NCBI RefSeq assembly: GCF_943192905.1
Contig: NZ_CALPCC010000005.1
Span: forward strand, 50,694 to 114,693
Direction: 5' to 3'
DNA length: 64,000 nt
Source of the DNA: Adlercreutzia murintestinalis
GTDB lineage: Bacteria; Actinomycetota; Coriobacteriia; Coriobacteriales; Eggerthellaceae
Shown here: positions 1-8,806 of the stretch, piece after piece
How the letters are laid out: each line of letters begins with the position of its first letter
Position numbering within the stretch: the first letter of the stretch is position 1
Translations under genes and position numbers: made by a program
The notes under the pieces: generated by a model
The model's input: the letters and a program-made list of their open reading frames with translations, nothing else
Told to the model about the DNA's origin: nothing
The model's database searches: none

Positions 1-1
1 G

Positions 2-310
2 GTCATCGTGCCGTGGAAAGCGCATCTGAAAGGGTTGCGGGAGGTGTGCGGCGATGCGCTGCCCCTTGTCGAGGACCGAGATAGCTTGCCCGAAAGCGGT
101 CCGTTCGCCATCACGCTCAAGTTAGCGAAGGGACTGGAGTTCGACCAGGTGATTCTGCCGGATGTGAGCGATGCGGTCTACCCTGCAACGGATGCATCCC
201 GTCGACGTTTGTACACCGCCATCAGTCGGGCAACGCACCAGGTTTGGATGTTGTATGTGGGCGAGGCGTCTGCGCTCCTGTCCGAGGTCGAGAAGGCAAC
301 GCTGGCATAG
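2..310 (+). CDS. UvrD/HelD-type superfamily 1 helicase, C-terminal fragment (gene starts upstream of window)
   Basis: Only the last ~103 residues are present; the reading frame is open from base 2 and ends in TAG at 308-310. The fragment carries two C-terminal SF1 helicase landmarks: a KGLEFDQV stretch (motif V, where the backbone meets DNA and ATP) and a YTAISRATHQ stretch (motif VI, with the arginine finger region). These motifs are typical of the second RecA-like domain of UvrD/PcrA/HelD ATPases, which unwind or remodel DNA or RNA polymerase complexes. Which subfamily it belongs to cannot be decided from this piece. The GTG at base 8 is an internal codon rather than the true start. The next gene, cysK, begins 90 bases later and is functionally unrelated. 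Confidence 0.8.
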   Translation, partial: VIVPWKAHLKGLREVCGDALPLVEDRDSLPESGPFAITLKLAKGLEFDQVILPDVSDAVYPATDASRRRLYTAISRATHQVWMLYVGEASALLSEVEKATLA

Positions 311-400
311 AAAAAGCCTATGGCACAGATGGTTTACGAAGCTGCCCCATGCCGTTAGGATGCTGGCAAGATCACTGTTGGCGCAGATAAGGGAGCTGCT

Positions 401-1336
401 ATGACCATCTACACGAGCATGACCGAACTGATCGGAAACACCCCATTGATCGAGTTGACGCACTATGAGCGCGCCCATGGGCTTGATGCCACCATCGTCG
501 GCAAGGTGGAGAGCTTCAATCCGGGCGGCAGCGTCAAGGACCGCGTAGCGCAGGCTATGTACGACCAGGCGGTGGCTGACGGCCTGATAGACCGTGACAC
601 CGTCATCATCGAACCCACCTCGGGTAACACCGGGATCGGGCTTGCCGCTCTTGCAGCAGCGCGTGGCAATCGCATCATCATCACCATGCCTGAGACCATG
701 TCGGTCGAGCGGCGCAACCTTATGCGCGCCTATGGGGCAGAGCTCGTTCTGACCGATGGCACCAAGGGCATGAAGGGCGCTATCGCCCGCGCCGAGGAAC
801 TTGCGGCAGAGATTCCAAATTCATTTATTCCATCGCAGTTTACGAACCCGGCGAACCCGGCGATTCATTACAAGACGACCGGCCCAGAGATTTGGAAAGC
901 GACCGGTGGCAAGGTGGACATTCTTGTTGCGGGCGTGGGTACCGGTGGCACCATATCCGGCGCCGGTGCGTATCTGAAAGAGCGGAATCCCAATCTGCAG
1001 GTGATCGCGGTGGAGCCTGCCGGAAGTCCGGTGCTCTCTACCGGATGCGCTGGCTCGCATAAGATTCAAGGCATCGGAGCGGGCTTTGTGCCGGAGGCGC
1101 TCAATACCGAGATATACGGCGAAGTCATCACTATCGAGGATGAAGAAGCCTTTGCCGCAGGCCGCGAGTTGGCGGCGCACGACGGGCTGCTCGTTGGCAT
1201 TTCCTCCGGCGCTGCGGTAGCAGCCGCTACGAAGGTGGCGCAGCGACCAGAGAACAAGGGCAAAAACATTGTGGTTATTCTGCCTGATACAGGCGAGCGC
1301 TATCTGACCACCGCGATGTTCGATTTCTCGGAGTAA
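401..1336 (+). CDS. cysK: cysteine synthase A (O-acetylserine sulfhydrylase)
   Basis: The 311-residue product makes L-cysteine from O-acetylserine and sulfide with pyridoxal phosphate, in the cytosol. The PLP lysine sits in GGSVKDR (Lys46), the substrate loop is [12 protein letters not shown], and the phosphate-binding loop is [19 protein letters not shown] near the C-terminus is also conserved. Length and motif order match CysK/CysM enzymes. CysK is preferred over CysM on overall resemblance, but the split is not certain. The ATG at 401 follows an AAGGGAG ribosome site at a normal distance. The gene ends 7 bases before the rRNA methyltransferase gene, so the two are probably co-transcribed, with no evident functional link. 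Confidence 0.95.
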   Translation: MTIYTSMTELIGNTPLIELTHYERAHGLDATIVGKVESFNPGGSVKDRVAQAMYDQAVADGLIDRDTVIIEPTSGNTGIGLAALAAARGNRIIITMPETMSVERRNLMRAYGAELVLTDGTKGMKGAIARAEELAAEIPNSFIPSQFTNPANPAIHYKTTGPEIWKATGGKVDILVAGVGTGGTISGAGAYLKERNPNLQVIAVEPAGSPVLSTGCAGSHKIQGIGAGFVPEALNTEIYGEVITIEDEEAFAAGRELAAHDGLLVGISSGAAVAAATKVAQRPENKGKNIVVILPDTGERYLTTAMFDFSE

Positions 1337-1343
1337 GCCACTG

Positions 1344-2762
1344 ATGCCATCGCGCAAAGATTATTCGAAGGCCTCCAGAAAACTTTCGAGTGCTACTCAT
1401 TCAAGGGGTTCCGGTGGCCTTCATAAAGCGAGTTCCGCAGCGACAAAGAGCGCCAGTGGCGCTCTTCTCAAGCGAGGATTGTCTGAGCGACTGAAGGCTT
1501 CTGAATCCTCTCTCGGATTGCAATGCGAGGTGAATTCGAAATGCGGCGGGTGCAGCTTGCTCGCGGTGCCGTATGAAGAGCAGCTCGCCGATAAGCAGCA
1601 TCGCATTCGTGAGTTGTTCGAAGGCATGGCACCCGATGACGCCTTTCAGTCGATCATCGGAATGGACGAACCATATCATTACCGGAACAAGGTGGCCTCG
1701 CCCTTCGCACCGGGACGCGGGAAACGCAAAGGTGCCTTCGCAGTGGCAACGGGCATGTATCAGCGGGGCACGCATCGCCTCGTTCCCACCGACAGCTGCG
1801 TGATAGAAAACGAGATCGGCAAGCGCGTCGTTGCAGCCATTCGAGCTCTCATGCTGAAATGGAAGATAGCACCATACGACGAAGATGCTCATGCGGGCTT
1901 TTTACGCCATGCGGTGGTGCGCGCGGGGCAGCAGAGCGGGGAAGTGCTGGTCACCATCGTTACCAATACCGATGAGTTTCCTTCGTCGAAGTCGTTTTGC
2001 CGCGAATTGGTACGGCGCGTGCCCGAGGTGACCACCGTGGTGCAGAACGTGAACACGCGACAGACGAACGTTATCCTGGGCGAGAAGGAGCGCACGCTCT
2101 ATGGGCCTGGGTTCATCTTGGATGAGCTGTGCGGGCTGTCGTTTCGCATCTCGTCGCAGTCGTTTTATCAGGTGAATGCGCAGCAGGCTGCTGTGCTGTA
2201 TGAGGCAGCAGTGCGATTGTGCGGTCTTGATGGCAGCCAGACCGTTATCGACGCGTATTGCGGTACAGGAACCATTGGCTTGGTGGCTGCCCGCCGTGGT
2301 GCTGTGCGCGTGATAGGCGTTGACAGTGTGGGCTCCGCTGTCCGCGATGCGCGTCAGAACGCGATCCACAACGGCATTGACAATGCGGAGTTCTTCGTTG
2401 AGGATGCGACGGATTTTCTGAAGCGCATGGCAGCGGAGGGGCCGCCTGTGCCGCGCGACATCTCCGCCTCTTCGGGGGTACCTTCCTCTTGCGAGGGTGT
2501 TGGGGAAGCGGGCACCTCGAGCGAAGGCGGTCTCGTGCTGATGATGGACCCGCCGCGCGCAGGCTCTACGCCGGAGTTCCTGCGAGCCGCCTGTGCGCTC
2601 GCGCCCGGGCGCATCGTCTACATCTCATGCAACCCCGCTACCCAAGCCCGTGATGCCCGCATTCTGTTAGAGGGTGGCTACCGCATCGTGCGCATCCAGC
2701 CGGTGGATATGTTTCCCCATACCGACCATGTGGAGAACATCGTCTTGTTCGAGCGCAGCTAA
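1344..2762 (+). CDS. rlmD: 23S rRNA (uracil-5-)-methyltransferase, RlmD/RlmCD (RumA) family
   Basis: This SAM-dependent enzyme methylates uracil C5 in 23S rRNA. Four cysteines (61, 67, 70 and 152) form the [4Fe-4S] site expected of RumA. The SAM loop is DAYCGTGTIGL, followed by DPPRAG and the catalytic cysteine in YISCNPAT. Family members usually begin with a TRAM RNA-binding domain. Here the first ~55 residues are instead a Ser/Lys/Ala-rich, probably disordered segment, and a low-complexity insert of about 35 residues precedes the DPPRAG motif. The 472-residue length therefore hides the absent TRAM domain. Which uracil is modified (747, 1939 or both) cannot be read from sequence. It lies 7 bases after cysK. 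Confidence 0.88.
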   Translation: MPSRKDYSKASRKLSSATHSRGSGGLHKASSAATKSASGALLKRGLSERLKASESSLGLQCEVNSKCGGCSLLAVPYEEQLADKQHRIRELFEGMAPDDAFQSIIGMDEPYHYRNKVASPFAPGRGKRKGAFAVATGMYQRGTHRLVPTDSCVIENEIGKRVVAAIRALMLKWKIAPYDEDAHAGFLRHAVVRAGQQSGEVLVTIVTNTDEFPSSKSFCRELVRRVPEVTTVVQNVNTRQTNVILGEKERTLYGPGFILDELCGLSFRISSQSFYQVNAQQAAVLYEAAVRLCGLDGSQTVIDAYCGTGTIGLVAARRGAVRVIGVDSVGSAVRDARQNAIHNGIDNAEFFVEDATDFLKRMAAEGPPVPRDISASSGVPSSCEGVGEAGTSSEGGLVLMMDPPRAGSTPEFLRAACALAPGRIVYISCNPATQARDARILLEGGYRIVRIQPVDMFPHTDHVENIVLFERS

Positions 2763-2925
2763 CGCAAGAAGATGCGGTGAAAGCCAATGCGAGGCATGGT
2801 TCTCCTTGCGTTCGTTGCTTCCCGTGAAGGCAGCTTTGCGTGAGACATCTTCATGTGCGAGGAGGTTGTGTCGGCATGAGACGAGAGCTGTTTAGCCGGT
2901 TTGCCGACCGGACAAGAAAAAGCCC

Positions 2926-2954
2926 TTGCCCGCAGCTAGACGGTGGGTTATCAT
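2926..2954 (+). promoter_or_regulatory. probable promoter of tRNA-Leu
   Basis: TTGCCC at 2926-2931 and TATCAT at 2949-2954 are separated by exactly 17 bases. The -10 box ends 32 bases upstream of the tRNA 5' end, which fits a short processed leader. Each box has one or two mismatches to the sigma-70-type consensus. Confidence 0.6.
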
Positions 2955-2986
2955 GGGCAACGCTTCGTTGAGGAGCATCGATTCGT

Positions 2987-3073
2987 GCGGGCGTGGCGGA
3001 ATTGGCAGACGCGCATGGTTCAGGTCCATGTGAGCTTCGGCTCATGAAGGTTCAAGTCCTTTCGCCCGCACCA
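2987..3073 (+). tRNA. tRNA-Leu (anticodon CAG)
   Basis: The acceptor stem GCGGGCG (2987-2993) pairs perfectly with CGCCCGC (3063-3069), followed by discriminator A and an encoded CCA. The D arm reads TGGCGGAATTGGCAGACGC as in bacterial leucine tRNAs. The anticodon loop TTCAGGT gives CAG, decoding CUG. A long class II variable arm (GAGC-TTCG-GCTC) confirms leucine. A promoter lies upstream and an intrinsic terminator starts 12 bases downstream, so this is a single-gene unit. Confidence 0.96.
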
Positions 3074-3084
3074 TCTCAGACATG

Positions 3085-3112
3085 AAAAGAGCCGCCCACG
3101 GGCGGCTCTTTT
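3085..3112 (+). terminator. intrinsic terminator after tRNA-Leu
   Basis: A 12-bp perfect stem (arms 3085-3096 and 3101-3112; GC-rich core GAGCCGCC/GGCGGCTC) closes a CACG loop, with flanking A-run and T-run. Symmetry of the A and T runs means it could also stop reverse-strand transcription. Confidence 0.85.
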
Positions 3113-3171
3113 GCGTGATGACCGATGAGCGTGATGGGCGCGCTCTAGGGTTGCCTTCGTGCGAGGCGATG

Positions 3172-3804
3172 CTATCTGCGCGAGCGCCGACAACATTTGC
3201 TGCTATGATCGGGCTTGTCACCGTTCTCGAAAACGAACACGTATTGAGGGGCGCCATGGTGCCCGTGGTGCCCGTGGTGCTTGCACCCGTGGCTTTTGCG
3301 CCGACAGCACTTCTCGGTACCCGCATGTTCGCTTTTGCGCGCGCAGCGCCGACCGCGCTTCTTATGGATGGTGGCGTACTTGATGCCCATCTCTTCGGCA
3401 GTTGCGCTGATCTTGTCACAGAGAGCAACCAGTTGCTCCTTTTCCGCATCGGTCAGACCCGCCAGCACCGCATCGGCTGCCTTATCCTCAGCTGCAAGGC
3501 GCTTTTTCACTACCTCAGTGCCAAGCTTGGTAAGCGTCATCTGAAAGCCTTCCTCGGCATCGGAGATGGTTAGATATCCGTTCTCTTCGGCCTTTCGCGC
3601 TACGGTGCGCACATCGCATCCGCGCCACTCAAGCGCCTTCTTCGCTTCGTCCTTGCCAAGCGTTCCATTGCCAAATTTGTGAATGACCTTGATGAGAGCA
3701 CCCTGGCCGCGCTTGAAGCTGCGCGGACCTTCGGCACGCATGGCGAGCTTGGTGTAGTTCGCCGCTTTCTTAAGGCTGGCGATCGCCTTCGTTGATTCAG
3801 CCAT
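3172..3804 (-). CDS. MarR-like winged-helix regulator with His/Cys-rich C-terminal tail
   Basis: The 210-residue product has a helical N-terminal half resembling a MarR-type winged helix (about residues 10-95, including a recognition-helix-like ALEWRGCDVRTVARKAEENG followed by a TLTKLG wing/strand). A short helical region follows, then a striking tail of about 55 residues with six cysteines (two CC pairs) and nine histidines, including KHHGHHGHHG. Such a tail suggests transition-metal binding, for instance Ni, Zn, Co or Cu, but no metal is proven. The ATG at 3804 is preferred over one 42 bases upstream because GAAGG precedes it at a usable distance. It is transcribed divergently from the YkvI-like gene, so it may control itself or that neighbour. 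No characterised homologue is recognised. Confidence 0.6.
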   Translation of the reverse strand: MAESTKAIASLKKAANYTKLAMRAEGPRSFKRGQGALIKVIHKFGNGTLGKDEAKKALEWRGCDVRTVARKAEENGYLTISDAEEGFQMTLTKLGTEVVKKRLAAEDKAADAVLAGLTDAEKEQLVALCDKISATAEEMGIKYATIHKKRGRRCARKSEHAGTEKCCRRKSHGCKHHGHHGHHGAPQYVFVFENGDKPDHSSKCCRRSRR

Positions 3805-4066
3805 CTTCGTGTACCTTCTTTCTTCTCTGACAGCGCAGAGAACCATCTTCGTATCCGGCCGTACTCCGGACTTGCCTTAAGTGTATAAGCTTGAACGCAG
3901 CAAAGCACAGGCGTGCTCGGATGCTTCACCGATCCGTGAACTTGTTGCCACGTATGGTTGAACGGCGAAGCATCTGCCAATGCATCGGGCATCTGGGCTA
4001 CTTCTCGTAAAAGGCGGCGCGGCTATGGTCTAGACTTTTGCTATCTCGATCGAAAAGGAGATGCGT

Positions 4067-5341
4067 GTGGAATCGGGCGAAGGGTTCAGTCTCAGGAAGG
4101 CATTCGTTTTAGCGGGCGCCATCATCGCGCTGGTAGTGGGTACGGGCTTTGCGACTGGACAAGAGCTGGTTCAGTACTTCACCGCGTACGGTTTAGGTGG
4201 CTTCGCGGTCATCGCGGTGTTCGCTGCGCTTTTTATCTACTACAACCTCAACTTCGCGCAGGTAGGGGCTCGCGAGCGCTACGAACGCGGCAACGATGTC
4301 TTTCGCTACTACTGCGGCAAGCGCATCGGCGCCTTCTTCGACTACTATTCCACGCTGTTCTGCTATCTGTCGTTCTTCGTGATGGTGGGTGGGGCATCCT
4401 CGGCTTTGCAGCAGGGTTTCGGCATTCCTGCATGGGCTGGCGCAACCTTGCTGACGATCATCGTGGTGCTCGTGGTGAGCCTGGGGCTCAATCGCCTGAT
4501 CGAGATCATCGGCGTTATCGGACCGATCAACATAGCATTTTTCATCATGGTGGGGCTCATCGTAGTGGTGATGGATTGGCCGCAGATCGCTGATAATCTT
4601 GCTGCTATCCAAGCGAGCACGCTCGCTGGCGCGCGTGACGGTGAGGGCATCGTGCGCGCAGGCGAGCATTGGCTGGTGGCGGGGTTGTCGTATGCGGGGT
4701 TCGTGCTGCTGTGGTTCGCGAGCTTCATGACGCTTTTGGGAGCGAAGAACGAGCGACGTACGCTGCGTGCGGGCCTCATCATCGCAGTGGTGGCTATCTG
4801 CGCTGCCATCGCTATCATCTTCATGGCGCAGGTGGCCAACATCAATACCGGTACGGGGGATCTGTTTGTATGGAATGCGCCCATTCCCAATCTGATCTTG
4901 GCTGAGCGCATCTGGCCGCCCCTCGCCTTCATCTATGCGGTGGTGGTGTTTATTGGGGCATGCGCGACATCGGTGCCGCTGCTCTACAACCCGGTAGCGC
5001 GCTTTGCCGAAGAGGGTACGCTGCGCTTTCGCGTGCTGGCGGCGGTGCTGGGCGTCACCGGGCTGGTGATCGGGCTGTTCTTCCCGTATCGCATGCTGGT
5101 GAACGTCGTGTACGTGGTGAATGGCTATATTGGTGCGGTGTTGTTGATCTTCATGGTGGTGCGCACGATCTCTGATCAGGTATCCCGACACTGCGACCGC
5201 ATGGCCGATGCGGGCGCTTCGCGGTGCGGCAGTGGTATGGATATTGCTCCTTGTCAGTCTGCGGGCGACCCGACGGGCGCAAGCGAGGACGCAGCCCGTA
5301 GTGCTGAGGAAGGAGGCGGCCATGGATCGCGATCGACGTAA
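4067..5341 (+). CDS. YkvI-like multipass membrane protein (APC-superfamily-like transporter)
   Basis: The product has about ten to eleven hydrophobic segments and ends in a hydrophilic tail of about 60 residues. It opens with a conserved helix containing GTGFATGQELVQYF, an unwound Gly-rich segment of the kind seen in LeuT-fold carriers, and resembles Bacillus YkvI (COG3949), whose substrate is unknown. GTG at 4067 is chosen because AAAGGAG lies six bases before it; an in-frame ATG at 4061 directly abuts the same ribosome site and is less likely. The downstream yhdT-like gene overlaps its 3' end by 20 bases. Proximity to panF hints at a solute-uptake cluster, but no substrate can be inferred. 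Confidence 0.75.
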   Translation: MESGEGFSLRKAFVLAGAIIALVVGTGFATGQELVQYFTAYGLGGFAVIAVFAALFIYYNLNFAQVGARERYERGNDVFRYYCGKRIGAFFDYYSTLFCYLSFFVMVGGASSALQQGFGIPAWAGATLLTIIVVLVVSLGLNRLIEIIGVIGPINIAFFIMVGLIVVVMDWPQIADNLAAIQASTLAGARDGEGIVRAGEHWLVAGLSYAGFVLLWFASFMTLLGAKNERRTLRAGLIIAVVAICAAIAIIFMAQVANINTGTGDLFVWNAPIPNLILAERIWPPLAFIYAVVVFIGACATSVPLLYNPVARFAEEGTLRFRVLAAVLGVTGLVIGLFFPYRMLVNVVYVVNGYIGAVLLIFMVVRTISDQVSRHCDRMADAGASRCGSGMDIAPCQSAGDPTGASEDAARSAEEGGGHGSRST

Positions 5342-5603
5342 ATACAGGACCTATCGCGACAAACTGCGCCGCGCGAACCGTGAGGCAGCCTATACGGTGG
5401 TGGCGCTTGGGGTGATAGCCATTGCATGGCTGTTGCTCGGGTTCGGTTTGGCAGACAGTGATGTGCGCATCGCGTCAACCCCTCTGTGGATCGTTGGTGG
5501 CACGGTGGGCACATGGTTGGTGGCAGTGATCGTGGCGGTGGTGCTGGCCAAGCGGGTGTTCGCGAATTTTGATTTAGATGATAGGGCGGATGGGGATGAC
5601 TGA
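5322..5603 (+). CDS. yhdT: YhdT-family small membrane protein
   Basis: The 93-residue protein has a basic N-terminus (about residues 1-20, RDRRKYRTYRDKLRR) and two hydrophobic helices (about 24-44 and 55-77). Length, topology and position directly before panF match YhdT (DUF997), which precedes panF in Escherichia coli. Its molecular function is not established; a role supporting the symporter is inference from this conserved pairing. The ATG at 5322 follows GGAAGGAGG closely, so initiation should be efficient. It begins inside the 3' end of the YkvI-like gene and its stop overlaps the start of panF, which indicates translational coupling. Confidence 0.8.
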   Translation: MDRDRRKYRTYRDKLRRANREAAYTVVALGVIAIAWLLLGFGLADSDVRIASTPLWIVGGTVGTWLVAVIVAVVLAKRVFANFDLDDRADGDD

Positions 5604-7077
5604 TCTGATAGGTTTGGCGCCCCTTGCGCTCTTCTTGGTGGTGACGCTCGTGGCGTCTGTGATCGTGCGCAGGCGCGCTGCCCGCGCAGGTGGCGGCTTT
5701 GTGAAGGATTACTTCATCGGCAATCGGGCGCTCGGTGGCTTCGTGCTGGCGATGACCACCGTGGCTACCTACGGTTCGGTCAGCTCGTTCGTGGGCGGTC
5801 CGGGCCAGGCGTGGGAGATCGGCTTTGGCTGGGTGTACATGGCTGTCGTGCAGGTGACGGCGCTGGTGCTGCTCTATGGCATCATGGGCAAGAAGATGGC
5901 CCTGATCGCACGCAAGCTCGATGCGGTGACGGTGGTGGATGTGGTGCGGGCGCGTTACGGATCGAACGCTTTGGCGAATGTGTCCGCGTTGGTCGTGGTC
6001 GTCTTCTTCGTTGCTACCATGGTCGCGCAATTTGTGGGAGGGGCCAAGATATTCGAGGCGGTGACGGGATACCCGTATCTCGTTGGCCTGACACTGTTCG
6101 GCATTGCGGCTATTCTGTTCACCACCATCGGAGGCTTTCGTGGGGTCGCTGTCACCGATGCGCTGTGCGGCATCATGATGATTATCGGCATGGTGGTGCT
6201 CGCGCTGGGCATTCTGAATGCGGGTGGCGGCTACGAGAACATCATGCAGACCATTCAAGAAACAGCCCCTCACAAGCTCGAGCCGTTCAGCGGCGGCGGC
6301 ATGCCGTGGACGCTGTATCTGACTCAGTGGCTGCTCGTGGGCGTCTTCACGTTCGTGTTGCCGCAGTCAGTGGTGCGCACCATGGGATACAAAGACACGA
6401 AAGCCTTGCATAACGCCATGATCGTGGGTACCGTTGTGATCGGCATCATGATGATCGGCATGACGAGTTTGGGCGTGCTGGCATCAGGTGTGCTCACAGA
6501 AGATTTAGCAACCTACGGTGGCAGTGTCGATAACATCATTCCGCTCGTGACGGTCGGAACGCTTTCGGCAGTGTTGGCAGGGCTTGCCATCATCGGACCC
6601 ATCGCAGCTTCCATATCAACCGTTTCTTCGTTGTTGATCTCAGCCAGTTCGGCCATCGTGAAGGATCTGTATCTGCACTGGTGCGCCGATCGCGGGCGTC
6701 AACCGGCCGAGCGGTGCGTGGCGGCATCGAGTCAGGTTATCACGCTGGTGCTCGGTGCACTGGTGTTCGCGCTCTCGGTGGTGCCGCCCGACCTTATCTG
6801 GAAGATCAACATGTTCGCATTCGGTGGTCTTGAAACGGCCTTCTTCTTCGTGCTGGTATGCGGGCTGTTCTGGAAGCGGGCGAACAGGACGGGCGCGCTC
6901 GCCAGCATGATAGGCGGAGTCGCTGCCTATTGCGCGTGCATGGCAGCAGGCTTCAAGGTGGCCGGGATGCACCAGATCGTCATCGGCATCGTGGTGGCAG
7001 GGGTGTTGATGGCAGTGGGCAGCTGGATAGGCGCTCAGGCGAAGAATGCTCGGATGGATGTCTTTTTCCCCGAGTAA
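5596..7077 (+). CDS. panF: sodium/pantothenate symporter
   Basis: This sodium:solute symporter family protein of about 493 residues with roughly 13 membrane segments is expected to import pantothenate, the precursor of coenzyme A, using the sodium gradient. Hallmarks are KDYFIGNRALGGFVLAMTT near the N-terminus, GGPGQAWEIGFGW, and YGSNALANVSA further in. Assignment as PanF rather than another SSS member rests on overall resemblance and on the adjacent yhdT partner. ATG 5596 is chosen since an AGGG-containing site lies about nine bases upstream; ATG 5590 and 5578 are in frame but badly spaced. The start overlaps the yhdT stop by eight bases. Confidence 0.87.
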   Translation: MTDLIGLAPLALFLVVTLVASVIVRRRAARAGGGFVKDYFIGNRALGGFVLAMTTVATYGSVSSFVGGPGQAWEIGFGWVYMAVVQVTALVLLYGIMGKKMALIARKLDAVTVVDVVRARYGSNALANVSALVVVVFFVATMVAQFVGGAKIFEAVTGYPYLVGLTLFGIAAILFTTIGGFRGVAVTDALCGIMMIIGMVVLALGILNAGGGYENIMQTIQETAPHKLEPFSGGGMPWTLYLTQWLLVGVFTFVLPQSVVRTMGYKDTKALHNAMIVGTVVIGIMMIGMTSLGVLASGVLTEDLATYGGSVDNIIPLVTVGTLSAVLAGLAIIGPIAASISTVSSLLISASSAIVKDLYLHWCADRGRQPAERCVAASSQVITLVLGALVFALSVVPPDLIWKINMFAFGGLETAFFFVLVCGLFWKRANRTGALASMIGGVAAYCACMAAGFKVAGMHQIVIGIVVAGVLMAVGSWIGAQAKNARMDVFFPE

Positions 7078-7190
7078 CGCTTGAGGATGTGCGCGAAGGA
7101 TCAGAGGTCGCATTCGGTGACACCATCTTCGGGACAAGAGGGATGCATGCCAGCACGCGTGCTCTTGACCGATGCGGCATAATCTTTGGT

Positions 7191-8003
7191 ATGAAGGAAT
7201 TGCAGATCAAATACGAGGCGCTCATCAGCATAGTGCGCGATATGGAGCGCGTTGCCGTTGCGTTTTCGGGGGGCGTGGATTCGGCACTGCTTCTGGCCGC
7301 ATCACGTGAAGCGCTTGGCACCGAAGTGCTCGCGTTGACGGCTGACACAGCGTTTTTCTCGGCCAGCGAGACCGCAGCAGCCACTGCTTTTTGCGAGGGA
7401 TGCGGGGTGCCCCAGCGAATCGTCGCCTTCGATATCCTGGCGGTCGATGAGGTAGTGGAGAATGCCCCTGATCGTTGCTACCGCTGCAAGCAACAGATAC
7501 TCGCGCACCTGCTGGAAGCAGCACAGCAGGTCGGTGCGGTGTTGGTGGAAGGGTCGAACGCGAGCGATGCTGAGGCGTATCGGCCAGGTGCACGCGCCTT
7601 GCGTGAAGCGGGCGTGCGCAGTCCGCTCGCGGAGGTGGGGCTAACGAAGGCGGAAGTGCGGGAAGCGTCTCGTCAGCTGGGCCTTCCCACGTGGGATAAA
7701 CCGAGCATGGCATGCTTGGCCACGCGATTTCCGTATGGCACGCGCATCGTGCGCGCGGGGCTTGCTCGCGTAGACGAGGCTGAGCGCATGCTGCACGAGG
7801 CGGGATTTGATCAAGTGCGCGTACGCGTTCATGACGAAATGGCGCGCATCGAGGTGATGCCCGATCAGTTGCCACGTCTGCTGGATGCGAGCATGCGCGC
7901 GCAGGTGCATGCCGCTCTCAAAGATGTAGGGTTTTCCTATGTGACGGCAGATTTGCTGGGGTATCGTACGGGCAGCGCCGATGAGGTTTTGGAGGGACTA
8001 TGA
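7191..8003 (+). CDS. larE: ATP-dependent sacrificial sulfur transferase LarE
   Basis: LarE adenylates and thiolates the nicotinic-acid-derived dinucleotide made by LarB, donating sulfur from its own cysteine, during synthesis of the nickel-pincer nucleotide cofactor. The 270-residue protein has the PP-loop AFSGGVDSALLL (about residues 23-34), the RCYRCK segment, and the sacrificial cysteine in SMACLATR. That is the single-cysteine type, as in Lactiplantibacillus. ATG 7191 gives the family's normal N-terminus; the frame stays open upstream but those residues overlap panF in another frame. Its stop overlaps the larB start by four bases, so the two are translationally coupled. No larA-like racemase lies in the window. 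Confidence 0.93.
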   Translation: MKELQIKYEALISIVRDMERVAVAFSGGVDSALLLAASREALGTEVLALTADTAFFSASETAAATAFCEGCGVPQRIVAFDILAVDEVVENAPDRCYRCKQQILAHLLEAAQQVGAVLVEGSNASDAEAYRPGARALREAGVRSPLAEVGLTKAEVREASRQLGLPTWDKPSMACLATRFPYGTRIVRAGLARVDEAERMLHEAGFDQVRVRVHDEMARIEVMPDQLPRLLDASMRAQVHAALKDVGFSYVTADLLGYRTGSADEVLEGL

Positions 8004-8806
8004 ACCAAACACGCGATATTCTTCGGGCGGTAGAGGCGGGAGAGCTGTCAGCTGACGATGCGCTTTCGCGGCTGAAGCTAAAGCCGTTCGAGAATCTTGG
8101 GTATGCGCAGGTAGACCTGCATCGTGAGGTGATGCAGGGCGCCTCTGAGGTGATCTACGGCGCCGGCAAGACCGCCGAGCAGATCGCGGGCATCGCGCGC
8201 ACCATGCTCGATCATGGCCGCACACGCATTCTGGTAACGCGGCTCAGCGCTGCTCAGGCTGAGGCGGTGGCAGATCAGGTGCCCCTCACCTTCGATGAGG
8301 TATCGCACCTTGGGCGGATAGGAGCGCTTCCCGAGCCTGATGGCTTGGGCAACGTGCTGGTGGTCACGGGCGGTACGAGCGATATCCCGGTGGCTGAGGA
8401 AGCGGCGCAAACCGCGGAGTTTCTCGGTAATCGGGTTCAGCGCGCCTACGATATGGGCGTGGCGGGCTTGCATCGCACGCTTGCCAAGATGGACCTGATC
8501 GCCGATGCCAGCGTGATCGTGGCAGTGGCGGGCATGGAAGGCGCGCTTGCCAGCGTGGTGGGAGGCCTTGCCGATAGCCCTGTGATCGCGGTGCCGACGA
8601 GCGTGGGCTACGGTGCCTCTTTCGGGGGCGTATCTGCGCTGCTCAGCATGTTGAATTCGTGCGCGAGCGGTGTGGCCGTGGTCAACATCGATAATGGGTT
8701 CGGCGCTGGTTATATGGCCAGCATGATCAACCATATGGACGTGAAAGGCGGACATGCGGTCGTCGAAGCGACGCATGTTGATACCGAATGCGGAGGACTG
8801 CGATGA
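8000..8806 (+). CDS. larB: nickel-pincer cofactor biosynthesis protein LarB
   Basis: LarB carboxylates and hydrolyses nicotinic acid adenine dinucleotide to pyridinium-3,5-biscarboxylic acid mononucleotide, the first step to the Ni-pincer cofactor. The 268-residue product shows the family's AIRC/PurE-like C-terminal half: VVTGGTSDIPVAEEA, VAGMEGALASVVGGL, PTSVGYGASFGG and the catalytic-cysteine segment MLNSCASGVAVVNIDNG. The N-terminal ~80 residues match the LarB-specific part (LGYAQVDLHR). It starts on ATG within the larE stop and ends overlapping the larC-like start (ATGA), so larE, larB and the larC-like gene form one coupled unit. Confidence 0.94.
   Translation: MNQTRDILRAVEAGELSADDALSRLKLKPFENLGYAQVDLHREVMQGASEVIYGAGKTAEQIAGIARTMLDHGRTRILVTRLSAAQAEAVADQVPLTFDEVSHLGRIGALPEPDGLGNVLVVTGGTSDIPVAEEAAQTAEFLGNRVQRAYDMGVAGLHRTLAKMDLIADASVIVAVAGMEGALASVVGGLADSPVIAVPTSVGYGASFGGVSALLSMLNSCASGVAVVNIDNGFGAGYMASMINHMDVKGGHAVVEATHVDTECGGLR

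Noticed and set aside
4193..5323. A 376-codon reverse open frame opposite the YkvI-like gene
   Set aside because: His/Arg/Asp-rich antisense composition typical of a membrane-protein shadow; no ribosome site or family resemblance.
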